Source of the DNA: BS150m-G50 sp964501185 [NCBI: uncultured Bacteroidia bacterium]
GTDB taxonomy: Bacteria; CAIWAD01; BS150m-G50
NCBI GenBank assembly: GCA_964501185.1
Contig: CAZCRT010000003.1
Coordinates: forward strand, 2,643 to 66,642
Length of the DNA stretch: 64,000 nucleotides
Direction of reading: 5' to 3'
Under the pieces are notes generated by a model. The model was not told the origin of the DNA. It searched no databases and was given only the letters and a program-made list of their open reading frames with translations. Position 1 is the first letter of the stretch; every line of letters starts with the position of its first letter. Shown in pieces: positions 17,523 to 24,787 of the stretch. The translations under genes were made by a program, and so were the position numbers.

Positions 17523-18695
17523 TCACGTTGTTGTTACGAATTCAGTGAGATCTGAATCCAATATGTTCTTCAGCTCACTGATATTGTCAGCACTGGTTTC
17601 GGTGAAGAGGAAACCAAAGAGGGGGTGCTTTTTATGGTCAATTTTTCTCAGCTCCAACGGCTTCTCAAAATTAGCCAGCAACCTGTCATAATCGAATGAC
17701 CTGATCCTGTCCGCATCTATGCCGGTAGAATTATTCAGTACGACAACGGTAAACAGTTTTCCATCTTTGCCTTTGAGAGCCTCTGGCCAATCTGGTTTTT
17801 GCTGCAGGTAATAACAGAGGTAGGGGTTGAATCCATAGGCCAGGAAAGATACATCTGCGGTAGTGCACCAGCCGCCAAACCGCAGCGGATTTACTTCGAT
17901 GGGCCGAATAGTTCCATCGTGGTCTCGCCTGAGTTCAACATGTACCGGAAAGTTCTTTACTTCAGCCAGTTCACCGATTTTTTCCAGGAAACTGCTGAAT
18001 TGTTTAAGATTATCTTCGACAATCTCTTTGGAAGTGGTGTAAATCCGGTCACCAACATCGCTGTCTGAGGAAAACGTATGTTCGAGAATACTCAGAATAA
18101 CCGGCTTCCCGCTGGCATCGTAATACGCGTCGATCGCATATTCTTCACCATGTATATATTGCTCAATGATGTATGAGCTGGTATCCAGTACTTCGTCTGG
18201 GTATAGAGCATTTGCCTTATCAATTTCTGCAAATATTGAATCAACCGTGCTAAGCCATTCGCTGTAACCTGAAACCTTATGTACACCAATACTGAAAAAC
18301 CCGACATTGGGCTTGATGACGAACGGTAATGGGATTTCGTTAACCTGGACCTTCTTCAGATCATCAGCTTGAACCTCTTTGAAGTAAAAGCCCGGCAGGA
18401 GTGATTCTGTCAGTTCGCGAAATTTCAGCTTATCCTTAAACAGAGAAATTTTTTCAGGAAGAGTGCTGAACACCAGCTGTTCTGATATCCATCCTATTGA
18501 ATTTTCAGATGTAATATAGATAGGGGGGTTATCTGATGTTCGAACCATTTCAACAGCATCGGCTTCACTGATCACCTTTGTCCCGCCGTGAAGATTTAAC
18601 TGTTTTGCAATGGTGGTACCGACTACAGGGATGACATTTTCCCTGACAGTCGATTTGAAAAACTCCGAAACGTAGGGTTCATCTACAAAAAACAT
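17523..18695 (-). CDS. ATP-grasp domain protein (carbon-nitrogen or carbon-thiol ligase type)
   Basis: This 390-residue cytosolic protein has the ATP-grasp fold. A first nucleotide-binding segment, PLPFVIKPNVGFFSIGVHKV (about residues 123-142), holds the usual lysine. YIIEQYIHGEEYAIDAYYD (about 175-193) is the adenine-side strand-turn with the E-Q-Y-I-x-G-x-E motif. The metal-binding strand is FPVHVELRRD...IRPIEVNPLRFGG (about 245-275, with Glu and Asn ligands). It would activate a carboxylate with ATP and join it to an amine or similar; the substrate cannot be predicted. The start ATG 18695 follows a CAGGG ribosome site. Neighbours on both sides are separated by several hundred bases, so no pathway context is available. 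Confidence 0.8.
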   Translation of the reverse strand: MFFVDEPYVSEFFKSTVRENVIPVVGTTIAKQLNLHGGTKVISEADAVEMVRTSDNPPIYITSENSIGWISEQLVFSTLPEKISLFKDKLKFRELTESLLPGFYFKEVQADDLKKVQVNEIPLPFVIKPNVGFFSIGVHKVSGYSEWLSTVDSIFAEIDKANALYPDEVLDTSSYIIEQYIHGEEYAIDAYYDASGKPVILSILEHTFSSDSDVGDRIYTTSKEIVEDNLKQFSSFLEKIGELAEVKNFPVHVELRRDHDGTIRPIEVNPLRFGGWCTTADVSFLAYGFNPYLCYYLQQKPDWPEALKGKDGKLFTVVVLNNSTGIDADRIRSFDYDRLLANFEKPLELRKIDHKKHPLFGFLFTETSADNISELKNILDSDLTEFVTTT

Positions 18696-18884
18696 TATCC
18701 CTGCTCGTTATTGAAAATCAATAAGTACAGTGTCAGAGTATTCTTCGCTTCTCCTTCTATGATAAGACTTAATACTTCCTGGAATGCTTCCCCTGACGCC
18801 TCAGCAGATCCGGTACTTTTTCAGTTTCTACTACTTCCGGTTGATACTTCGTTTTCCTGGCGATAATTACAAAGTTGGGACTTT

Positions 18885-19028
18885 TTATCGTGCAACCAGA
18901 ACGTCTGCATCCCTGGCCAGCATCAGGGCTTCTTTCAATTTATCAGCTTTCGCATGTCTCATATCCCTGTCAGAATTAGTCCTTTTTCTACAAATCGGGA
19001 TTCCGAAATCCCGACAGATCTCGGTCAT
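18885..19028 (-). CDS. Possible 47-residue small protein
   Basis: In the 400-bp gap between the SlyD-like and ATP-grasp genes, an ATG at 19028 opens a 47-codon frame with protein-like composition. It has a cysteine pair (EICRDFGIPIC), a run of basic residues and a Leu/Ala-rich C-terminal helix (KEALMLARDADVLVAR). There is no strong ribosome site. It begins 70 bp after the SlyD-like stop on the same strand and could be cotranscribed. It could equally be the remnant of a longer gene, since an overlapping frame upstream also reads like protein. I do not recognise it. Confidence 0.25.
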   Translation of the reverse strand: MTEICRDFGIPICRKRTNSDRDMRHAKADKLKEALMLARDADVLVAR

Positions 19029-19098
19029 AGTATTGCTCAAGAAGAGCGGCTCTATAACGATCATTAACTTCAGGCAATGCTATAGATTCGACAAGTTC

Positions 19099-19584
19099 CT
19101 AGTGAACGTGGCCGTGCTCAAGCTCTTCTTCTGTCGCTTCCCGCACGCCTACAATAGTAACATCAAAATTAAGGGTAACTCCAGCCAGAGGATGATTGCC
19201 ATCAATTGTGACCTGATCACCTTCAACCTTTTTAACAACGATATGCTGAACAGAGCCATCCTGAGCCTGTGCCTCAAACGCCATACCCGCTTCAACTGTC
19301 TCAACACCCTGGAACGCTGCTTTATCGACGGTCTGTATCATTTCCGGAACAACATCGCCATATCCTTCGGCCGGCTCAACACGCACCTGCAGAGTATCAC
19401 CCTCTGTTTTGCCGATTAGGGCCTTCTCCAGCCCGACGATAATTGCCCCCTGCCCATGCAGGTACACCAGTGGTTCGGAGCCTTCAGAGCTGTCCAGAAC
19501 GTTTCCTTCATCATTCGTCAACTTGTAATGCATACTGACAACCAGATTGTCGTTGATTAATAAAGGTCTCGAAGAAATAACCAT
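19099..19584 (-). CDS. slyD: SlyD-like FKBP-type peptidyl-prolyl cis-trans isomerase
   Basis: This 161-residue cytosolic folding helper has an FKBP domain split by the 'insert in flap' chaperone domain, as in SlyD. Seen are VSMHYKLTNDEGNVLDSSEG (strand 1 and first loop), LVYLHGQGAIIVGLEKALIGKTEGD (active-site helix), VEPAEGYGDVVPEMIQTV (start of the insert), VKKVEGDQVTIDGNHPLAGVTLNFDVTIVGV (insert end and last FKBP strand). The tail ends GHVH; the long histidine-rich metal-binding tail of E. coli SlyD is absent. The start ATG has TAGGAG 9 bases upstream. It should catalyse proline isomerisation in new proteins. It is probably monocistronic. Confidence 0.9.
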   Translation of the reverse strand: MVISSRPLLINDNLVVSMHYKLTNDEGNVLDSSEGSEPLVYLHGQGAIIVGLEKALIGKTEGDTLQVRVEPAEGYGDVVPEMIQTVDKAAFQGVETVEAGMAFEAQAQDGSVQHIVVKKVEGDQVTIDGNHPLAGVTLNFDVTIVGVREATEEELEHGHVH

Positions 19585-19808
19585 TTTAACTTGCTCCTAT
19601 GTTTAATCGCCTTGTACCGTTTTGTGACTTTATCATGTAGTAAAGATGAGACAGTGATTGTTTGCTACGGAGTTTCAGCTCCGTATAAGTGCAAGCCATG
19701 TCATCTCCTTTGTTTATGTGATCTTATCTATGATGTAATGATCGATTTTTGTATCAGGCCTCACACTGAAATGCACACCTGTTTTCTAATTCGATAGTGT
19801 CAGGTTAC

Positions 19809-20243
19809 TCAATTCTGATATGGAAGGAATCTGTCAAAGTATTTGCTGTGGGATTCAGGTTCATAACTCAGTCCAAAGAGCTGTGAGATCTTCCAGCTCA
19901 AGTCTTCCTTTCTCAAGTTCATACTCTCAATGAATAATTCCTTCATCGTTCCATTCTGGTAGATATTTGTATACAGAATTACCTGAACTTCCTCTTCCGA
20001 GAAAAAACCTGCGCTGGCATCCAGCAGTTCAAATTCTATTGCTCTATGCTCTGTACGCGAGAATATCTCCCGATACCAGCCAATGACCTGCTCCTTTCCA
20101 CGATATGTCTCCTCTCGCGTCATAACAATATCATCTGAGAAGCAATTCTCAAGGTCCGGGTATTCTCTGTTATTCAGGCTCGACAGAAACTTCTCTATCA
20201 ATCCCTTCACTGCTCTGTATTTCTGATCATTCCAGTCAGGCAT
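19809..20243 (-). CDS. NTF2-like / SnoaL-like domain protein
   Basis: This 144-residue protein looks like a single NTF2-like cone fold: an N-terminal helix (YRAVKGLIEKFLSSLNNREY), the motif ENCFSDDIVMT..E.YRGKEQVIGWYREIFSR, then curved strands (HRAIEFELLDA, VQVILYTNIYQNGTMKELFIESMNLRKED, WKISQLFG). Such folds act as small-molecule isomerases, hydrolases or binding proteins, and no catalytic dyad is obvious here. I chose ATG 20243, which overlaps the stop of the upstream small wHTH gene in ATGccTGA, so translation is probably coupled; GTG 20255 is the alternative. The tight pairing suggests a common function, perhaps a ligand-sensing partner, but that is inference. Confidence 0.65.
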   Translation of the reverse strand: MPDWNDQKYRAVKGLIEKFLSSLNNREYPDLENCFSDDIVMTREETYRGKEQVIGWYREIFSRTEHRAIEFELLDASAGFFSEEEVQVILYTNIYQNGTMKELFIESMNLRKEDLSWKISQLFGLSYEPESHSKYFDRFLPYQN

Positions 20244-20424
20244 TCTTGGGAACACTGTAGAAACAGCGCTTTGGTGACTCGATCTCCCCTTCGGCTTTGA
20301 GGGCTTTGATCTGCTTGCCGACTTCTTTATCCGGTAGTCCGGTGAGCTCTGCTACTTCCCCCGCCTTCAATGGCTTGCCTGCTTTTTTCATAGCCTTAAG
20401 TATTGTCTGTTTGCTGTCTGCCAT
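20236..20424 (-). CDS. Small winged-helix (HTH) DNA-binding protein
   Basis: This 62-residue protein reads as a minimal winged helix-turn-helix: ILKAMKKAGKPLKAGEVAELTGLPDKEVGKQIKALKAEGEIESPKRCFYSV, where AGEVAELTGLPDKEVGKQIKALKAEG is the helix-turn-helix pair and the following strand is the wing. There is no effector domain. The start has an excellent ribosome site (AGAGGAGA, 7 bases before ATG). It overlaps the NTF2-like gene by 8 bases. It may regulate its own operon, although no operator is visible. Similar stand-alone proteins are often annotated as MarR/IclR-like fragments. Confidence 0.7.
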   Translation of the reverse strand: MADSKQTILKAMKKAGKPLKAGEVAELTGLPDKEVGKQIKALKAEGEIESPKRCFYSVPKNA

Positions 20425-20492
20425 GGTCGGTTCTCCTCTGATGTTGAGTATATGTGCTGAATTTCTGCCCTACAGCATAGGTATAGCTGTTT

Positions 20493-20521
20493 AAAAGGGC
20501 AACCCCGCATCGCATTTGCCC
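20493..20521 (-). terminator. Intrinsic terminator of the DEAD-box helicase gene
   Basis: Read on the minus strand, GGGCAA (20521-20516) pairs with TTGCCC (20502-20497) around a 13-base loop and is followed at once by TTTTAAA. It begins 18 bp after the helicase stop codon. Confidence 0.7.
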
Positions 20522-20538
20522 AGGGGGAGGTTGCACCC

Positions 20539-21900
20539 CTATCGCTGCCCTCTTCTACCGGCGGTGCGGCTACGGTTCGCGCCAGCCCGGAAAGTTCCTC
20601 CCCGACGAGGGGTTACAGCTCCTGCTGAACTTCCACGCCTGGAGCCACCACCGCCACCACTCCGTTTCGGGGGTGACTTCTTAGAACGGAGAGCCACATC
20701 TGAATGATATTCGTGGTCCAGTTCAGGTGGTACCGGTTTACCAAGCAGGCGTTCAATATCACGCAGATAGGAACGATCTTCGGCGCTGCAGAGGGTAATG
20801 GCGTTACCACCGGCGCCGGCTCTCGCCGTGCGTCCGATTCTGTGCACATAGGTTTCCGCTTCCATGGGGAGATCATAATTGATCACATGGGTAATGTCAT
20901 TCACATCCAGGCCCCGTGCTGCCACGTCGGTAGCGACCAGCACCTTGTAACGATCCCGCTTGAATCCATCCAGGGCTCTGGTACGGGCGGCCTGGCTCTT
21001 GTTGCCATGGATGGCGGCACCATTTATCCCCGCCTTTGAAAGTCTCTCCACCACCCGGTTGGCGACATGTTTCATCTGAGTGAAAACGAGCACTTTACTA
21101 ACCCCGGGGTCATCCAGCAGCTTGAGTAACAGATCATCTTTATTCTTTTTGCCTACAAACATCACTTTCTGTTCGATCGACTCTACCGTGGGTTTTTCGG
21201 GAGCGATACTCACCCGCACCGGGTTACGCACCATGGTGTGTGCCAGCTTCTCCATTTTTGGAGGCATGGTTGCTGAAAAAAAGAGGGTCTGTCGTTTTTC
21301 AGGTATGAAGGTCAACACCTTCTTGATGTCGTGGATGAAACCCATGTCCAGCATCCGGTCCACCTCGTCGAGAATGAAAACTTCCACCTCGTTCAGATGT
21401 ATGTAGTCCTGCTGGATCAGGTCGAGTAGACGACCGGGTGTGGCTACCAGAATATCGATACCACGGTTGAGTGCCCTGACCTGGTGACCCTGGTTTACAC
21501 CACCGAAAATGACAGTGCTGCTGAGACGCAGATGGCGCCCGTAGGTCTGCACACTCTCCCTGATCTGTGCTGCCAGTTCACGGGTGGGGGCGAGGATAAG
21601 GGCACGGGGTGTTCCCGGGCGGGGCCGACGATTATGGTTTGCCAGTCGTTGTAACAGTGGCAGTGTAAAGGCGGCCGTTTTACCGGTTCCGGTCTGGGCG
21701 CTGCCCAGCAGGTCGCGTCCTTCAAGCAGGGACTGAATGCATTGCTGCTGGATCGGTGTGGGTGTTGTATACCCTTCAGCGGCCACAGCGCGCTGAATCT
21801 CCGGAATCAGTGTACCAAAGATACTCTGTTGAAATTCTACCTGTGTTCCGGGTATGAATTGGCTGCCCCGCGCGTTATGCGCGTGTGTGTTCTTGTTCAT
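20539..21900 (-). CDS. DEAD-box ATP-dependent RNA helicase (RhlE-like)
   Basis: This 453-residue helicase has the Q motif (PTPIQQQCI, near 47-55), Walker A AQTGTGKT (68-75), PTRELA, GG, TPGRLL, motif II DEVD (179-182), SAT (210-212), and the C-terminal motifs VLVFTQ, ARGLDV and [10 protein letters not shown]. After residue about 400 comes a basic Arg/Gly/Ser-rich tail that probably grips RNA. Motif II is DEVD instead of DEAD; the third residue tolerates change, so activity is expected. It unwinds RNA, probably in ribosome assembly or mRNA turnover, especially in the cold. Its mRNA leader is strongly folded over the ribosome site, and an intrinsic terminator ends the gene, so it is a single-gene transcript. 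Confidence 0.92.
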   Translation of the reverse strand: MNKNTHAHNARGSQFIPGTQVEFQQSIFGTLIPEIQRAVAAEGYTTPTPIQQQCIQSLLEGRDLLGSAQTGTGKTAAFTLPLLQRLANHNRRPRPGTPRALILAPTRELAAQIRESVQTYGRHLRLSSTVIFGGVNQGHQVRALNRGIDILVATPGRLLDLIQQDYIHLNEVEVFILDEVDRMLDMGFIHDIKKVLTFIPEKRQTLFFSATMPPKMEKLAHTMVRNPVRVSIAPEKPTVESIEQKVMFVGKKNKDDLLLKLLDDPGVSKVLVFTQMKHVANRVVERLSKAGINGAAIHGNKSQAARTRALDGFKRDRYKVLVATDVAARGLDVNDITHVINYDLPMEAETYVHRIGRTARAGAGGNAITLCSAEDRSYLRDIERLLGKPVPPELDHEYHSDVALRSKKSPPKRSGGGGGSRRGSSAGAVTPRRGGTFRAGANRSRTAGRRGQR

Positions 21901-22093
21901 CTTACGCCTTTCCGAAGCTTATGCTTCGTTTGATCTGAAAGGGTTTGTTGGCGGCGTAAGGCGAACAGGCATCCAGGCGGATGCGCAAAGTTGCTTCCAT
22001 CGTATGTCTTCTCCTCCGGGACCTGTCTGATTTTCAGTTTTTTACAGGTTGGTCCCTGTGTCCGGGATTCGTCAATCTCTACCCGCCGGACAC
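21901..22093 (-). promoter_or_regulatory. Folded 5' leader of the helicase mRNA, sequestering the ribosome-binding site
   Basis: Immediately before the start codon, three perfect 6-bp complements are nested: CTTACG (21901-21906) with CGTAAG (21955-21960), CCTTTC (21907-21912) with GAAAGG (21937-21942), and CGAAGC (21913-21918) with GCTTCG (21923-21928). In the RNA, the GAAAGG ribosome site and the six bases before AUG are paired. Further upstream are a GCATCC/GGATGC hairpin (21969-21984), GGGACC/GGTCCC (22018-22056) and GTGTCCGG/CCGGACAC (22058-22093). This looks like a temperature- or helicase-responsive leader. No small-molecule riboswitch class is recognised. Confidence 0.6.
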
Positions 22094-22448
22094 GTGGAAA
22101 AGAAAGGACCGCTGTTTTCGCGGTTTAGAAATATTAGATGTCCAATATGGATGGACAGTGGTGATGAGTGACACGAAATGGTGTCAAATTCATCTTGAGG
22201 GGGATAATGATATAGGATTGGAATGGCGGGCGCAAGAGAAAAGGAGGGGGGGCAACTCGAAATAGTTGCGATTCAAACAACCCTCATATATATAATGATG
22301 CTTCATTTCGATGCCCTCTCGAAGCCTCGGCTTCACTTCAGACTGGCATCGTTTTTGCTTATTAATAATGAGAACGAATTTGCTGAAGCGATACCTGCGG
22401 TATCGATGCAGTGGAAAAGTGATGATTTTGCCGGACTGATCCGGGCCT

Positions 22449-22530
22449 GCGAGAGTGGCGGAATTGGCAGACGCGCCAGATTTAGGATCTGGTGTCTTCG
22501 GACATGGGGGTTCAAATCCCCCCTTTCGCA
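22449..22530 (+). tRNA. tRNA-Leu (anticodon UAG)
   Basis: An 82-base class II tRNA. The acceptor stem GCGAGAG pairs with CTTTCGC and has discriminator A (22530). The D-arm GGCGGAATTGGCAGACGC and the anticodon stem CCAGA/TCTGG around loop TTTAGGA give anticodon TAG. A short variable arm GTGTCTTCGGACAT and a T-arm GGGGGTTCAAATCCCCC follow. CCA is not encoded. It reads CUA-type leucine codons. Confidence 0.95.
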
Positions 22531-22663
22531 TTATTGGTGATGCCCGGAAAAAGGCTATCACCTGATATTCTATCTGTATCACTGGTGACGCTCAGAAAGA
22601 ATGGCTTATGCTTTCTATTCCTCAGGCATCATTGGTGACGCTCAGAAGGAATAGCTTATACTT
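22530..22663 (+). repeat. Three tandem ~50-bp imperfect repeats after tRNA-Leu
   Basis: The unit TGGTGACGCTCAGAA-GAAT-GCTTAT-CTT occurs at 22577-22613 and again at 22627-22663, exactly 50 bp apart, with five differences in 37 bases. A more diverged copy (TTGGTGATGCCCGGAAAAAGGCTATCACC) starts 48 bp earlier, directly at the tRNA 3' end. No reading frame runs through them. Confidence 0.65.
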
Positions 22664-22827
22664 GAAACAGTACAAGCATCATCTTGGCACGAGGCTTTAT
22701 AATCGCTGTTTTGAACCTGAAGGTCCAGTGCACAAGCCTCGCTTCAGGGTATTTCTGGACCATTTTAATTTGAGATGGATGTTCATCTGGAAATACTTCA
22801 CATACGCACTAACAACAGGAGAGAACT

Positions 22828-24132
22828 TTGGAAGTAAAAATCGATCGCAAAGAGAATTCCCGGATCGAGATAGAGGTCACCATTCCGGCGGCCGACATCA
22901 AGAAAAAGGTTGACGATAAACTGCAGGAATACCGCAAGAAAGTTGACATCAAGGGCTTCCGCAAGGGTAAAGCCCCGCTGGCTCAGGTGCGTAACGTCGT
23001 AGGCAAGGCTGTTGAACAGGAAGTACTGGATACGCTGGTCAGTGAAAGCTATGTCAGTGCCATCACCGAGAACAACCTGACACCGATCGACCAGGGCGAA
23101 ATCCAGAAACTGGAGTTCGAACCGGGTCAGGATCTGGTGTTCGTTGCACTGATTCCGGTGGAACCGGAAATTGAGATCAGCCAGTATAAAGGTATAGAGG
23201 TCGAGGAACCGGAAGCTGAGCTGGACGAATCCCGCATTGATGAAACACTTGAACGGATCAGGCGCGATTTCAGCAGTTGGACTCCCGTTGAAGAGGCGGC
23301 AGTTGAAGGTAATCAGCTGGTGGTCGACCTGCAGGAAAACGATTCTCTGGGGCTGCCGATAAAGGACTCCCGCTACACAAATCTTCAGATAGTCCTGGGT
23401 GAGAAAACCTACGGTGAAGATTTCGACAATCAGATGATCGGTGTCAAAGCGGAAGAGAACCGCAATGTCACAATATCTGATCCCAACGAACAGAACGAAG
23501 AGGGTAGTCCCAAAACCGAGTATTTCACAGTGGAAGTGAAAGAGGTCAAACAGCTTGACCTGCTCCCGCTTGATGACGAGCTGGCAAAAGAGGTGCCACC
23601 GGGTTACGAAACACTGGACGAACTTAAAGAGAAAATCCGTCACGATCTGGGTGACATGCTGGAGCAGGACAGGGCCCGGCAGCTCAACGACCGCCTGATC
23701 GAAAAGGTTACTGAGCTGAACGCGGTGGAAGTACCACAGCAGATGATCGACCTGCAGCTGGAAAATCTGGTCGAACGAACCCGTCAAGGTTCCGAAAACC
23801 CTGTCGATGAGAATGTTATCAAGGAGCAATATGCCGACCAGATGAAGAGCAGTGCTCACTGGTACCTGCTCAAGAAGGCAATCATACGCGCCGAAGAGCT
23901 TTCTGTATCGGATGAAGATCTGGAAATGGAGTTGGGACGCCTGGCGGAGCAACGGGGCACAACCACGGAAGTCCTGCGACCACAACTGATGTCCGATGAG
24001 AACAGGGATGAGTTCCGGGGACAGGCGCTCGATAATAAGGTTATGACATTACTGCGCGAGAATGCCGTTATGGTCAAACCGGGTAAAGGTAAGAAAAAGA
24101 CTGCCGGTAAAAGCGGCACAAAGGAGGACTAA
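22828..24132 (+). CDS. tig: Trigger factor, ribosome-bound chaperone and prolyl isomerase
   Basis: This 434-residue protein has the trigger factor layout: an N-terminal ribosome-docking domain with the signature GFRKGKAP (43-50), a central FKBP-like domain (about 160-250, VEGNQLVVDLQ...YGEDFDNQMIGVKAEENRNVTI), and a long helical C-terminal chaperone domain (about 270-410). It ends in a Lys-rich tail. It meets nascent chains at the ribosome exit. The start is TTG at 22828 with GGAGAG 4-5 bases upstream, and no better start fits. The stop codon is directly followed by the clpP start, giving the widespread tig-clpP-clpX operon that couples folding and degradation. Confidence 0.95.
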   Translation: MEVKIDRKENSRIEIEVTIPAADIKKKVDDKLQEYRKKVDIKGFRKGKAPLAQVRNVVGKAVEQEVLDTLVSESYVSAITENNLTPIDQGEIQKLEFEPGQDLVFVALIPVEPEIEISQYKGIEVEEPEAELDESRIDETLERIRRDFSSWTPVEEAAVEGNQLVVDLQENDSLGLPIKDSRYTNLQIVLGEKTYGEDFDNQMIGVKAEENRNVTISDPNEQNEEGSPKTEYFTVEVKEVKQLDLLPLDDELAKEVPPGYETLDELKEKIRHDLGDMLEQDRARQLNDRLIEKVTELNAVEVPQQMIDLQLENLVERTRQGSENPVDENVIKEQYADQMKSSAHWYLLKKAIIRAEELSVSDEDLEMELGRLAEQRGTTTEVLRPQLMSDENRDEFRGQALDNKVMTLLRENAVMVKPGKGKKKTAGKSGTKED

Positions 24133-24729
24133 ATGGGACTGATTCCGGTAGTAGTCGAACAGACGGGGCGCGGTGAGCGCGCATACGATATCTATTCCCG
24201 CCTGCTGAAGGAGAGAATCATCTTCCTCGGTACCGGCATCAATGATCAGATCGCCAATGTAATCATTGCGCAGCTACTCTTTCTGGAAGCTGAAGATCCT
24301 GACAAGGATATCTTCCTCTATATCAACAGCCCGGGTGGCGCCGTCACTGCCGGTCTGGCAATTTATGACACCATGCAGTACATCAAGCCGGATGTGGCAA
24401 CTATCTGCACCGGCCTGGCTGCCAGTTTTGGTGCGCTGCTGCTGACTGCAGGCGCCAAGGGTAAACGCAGTACCCTGCCCAACTCCCGTATTCTGATCCA
24501 TCAGCCGATGGGTGGCGTCCAGGGGCAGGCTTCTGATATCGAGATTCACGCCAACGAGATAATCCTTCTGAAAACACGACTGGCGGAGATACTGGCCTAT
24601 CACACGGGACAGCCGCTGAAACAGATTCAGAAAGATACTGATCGCGATTACTTCATGTCGGCCGAGGAAGCTCAGAAGTACGGTTTGATTGACGAAGTAA
24701 TTGTATCACATGAGATCGAGAAGAAGTAA
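24133..24729 (+). CDS. clpP: ATP-dependent Clp protease proteolytic subunit
   Basis: This 198-residue serine protease forms the double-heptamer chamber fed by ClpX. The catalytic triad is visible: Ser98 in [11 protein letters not shown], His123 in LIHQPMGG and Asp172 in DTDRDYF. The substrate strand [20 protein letters not shown] is canonical. The residue after the catalytic serine is Phe, where most family members have Met. The ATG directly follows the trigger factor TAA with no gap (translation probably coupled), and clpX follows after two small hairpins. It degrades unfolded and tagged proteins in the cytosol. Confidence 0.96.
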   Translation: MGLIPVVVEQTGRGERAYDIYSRLLKERIIFLGTGINDQIANVIIAQLLFLEAEDPDKDIFLYINSPGGAVTAGLAIYDTMQYIKPDVATICTGLAASFGALLLTAGAKGKRSTLPNSRILIHQPMGGVQGQASDIEIHANEIILLKTRLAEILAYHTGQPLKQIQKDTDRDYFMSAEEAQKYGLIDEVIVSHEIEKK

Positions 24730-24769
24730 ACTCCTGCCGAGGAGTTAAACATCTCTCTCTTCGGAGAGA
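24729..24769 (+). promoter_or_regulatory. Two hairpins in the clpP-clpX gap
   Basis: AACTCCT/AGGAGTT (24729-24746, loop GCCG) overlaps the last base of the clpP stop. TCTCTC/GAGAGA (24754-24769) is closed by a TTCG tetraloop. Neither is followed by a T-run, so they are more likely stability or processing elements that tune ClpP to ClpX output than terminators. Confidence 0.5.
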
Positions 24770-24787
24770 CAGCCTGCGAGGGAATTT

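Noticed and set aside
19050-19101. Stop-codon read-through of the SlyD-like gene (TAG followed by 37 open codons)
   Set aside because: An open run of 37 codons has a chance of about one in six, and SlyD proteins naturally end near GHVH; there is no read-through context.
19591-19797. 68-codon plus-strand frame in the SlyD-like promoter region
   Set aside because: Cys/Leu-rich with no ribosome site and lying in a region needed for the promoter of the opposite gene.
22449-22663. Genomic island boundary (att site) at tRNA-Leu
   Set aside because: No integrase and no copy of the tRNA 3' end elsewhere in the window; the ~50-bp repeats are not tRNA-derived beyond the junction.
22798-23985. 395-codon frame on the minus strand opposite trigger factor
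   Set aside because: It lies inside tig, starts and ends without ribosome site or promoter, and is Phe/Leu/Gln-rich as expected for the complement of a Lys/Glu-rich gene.
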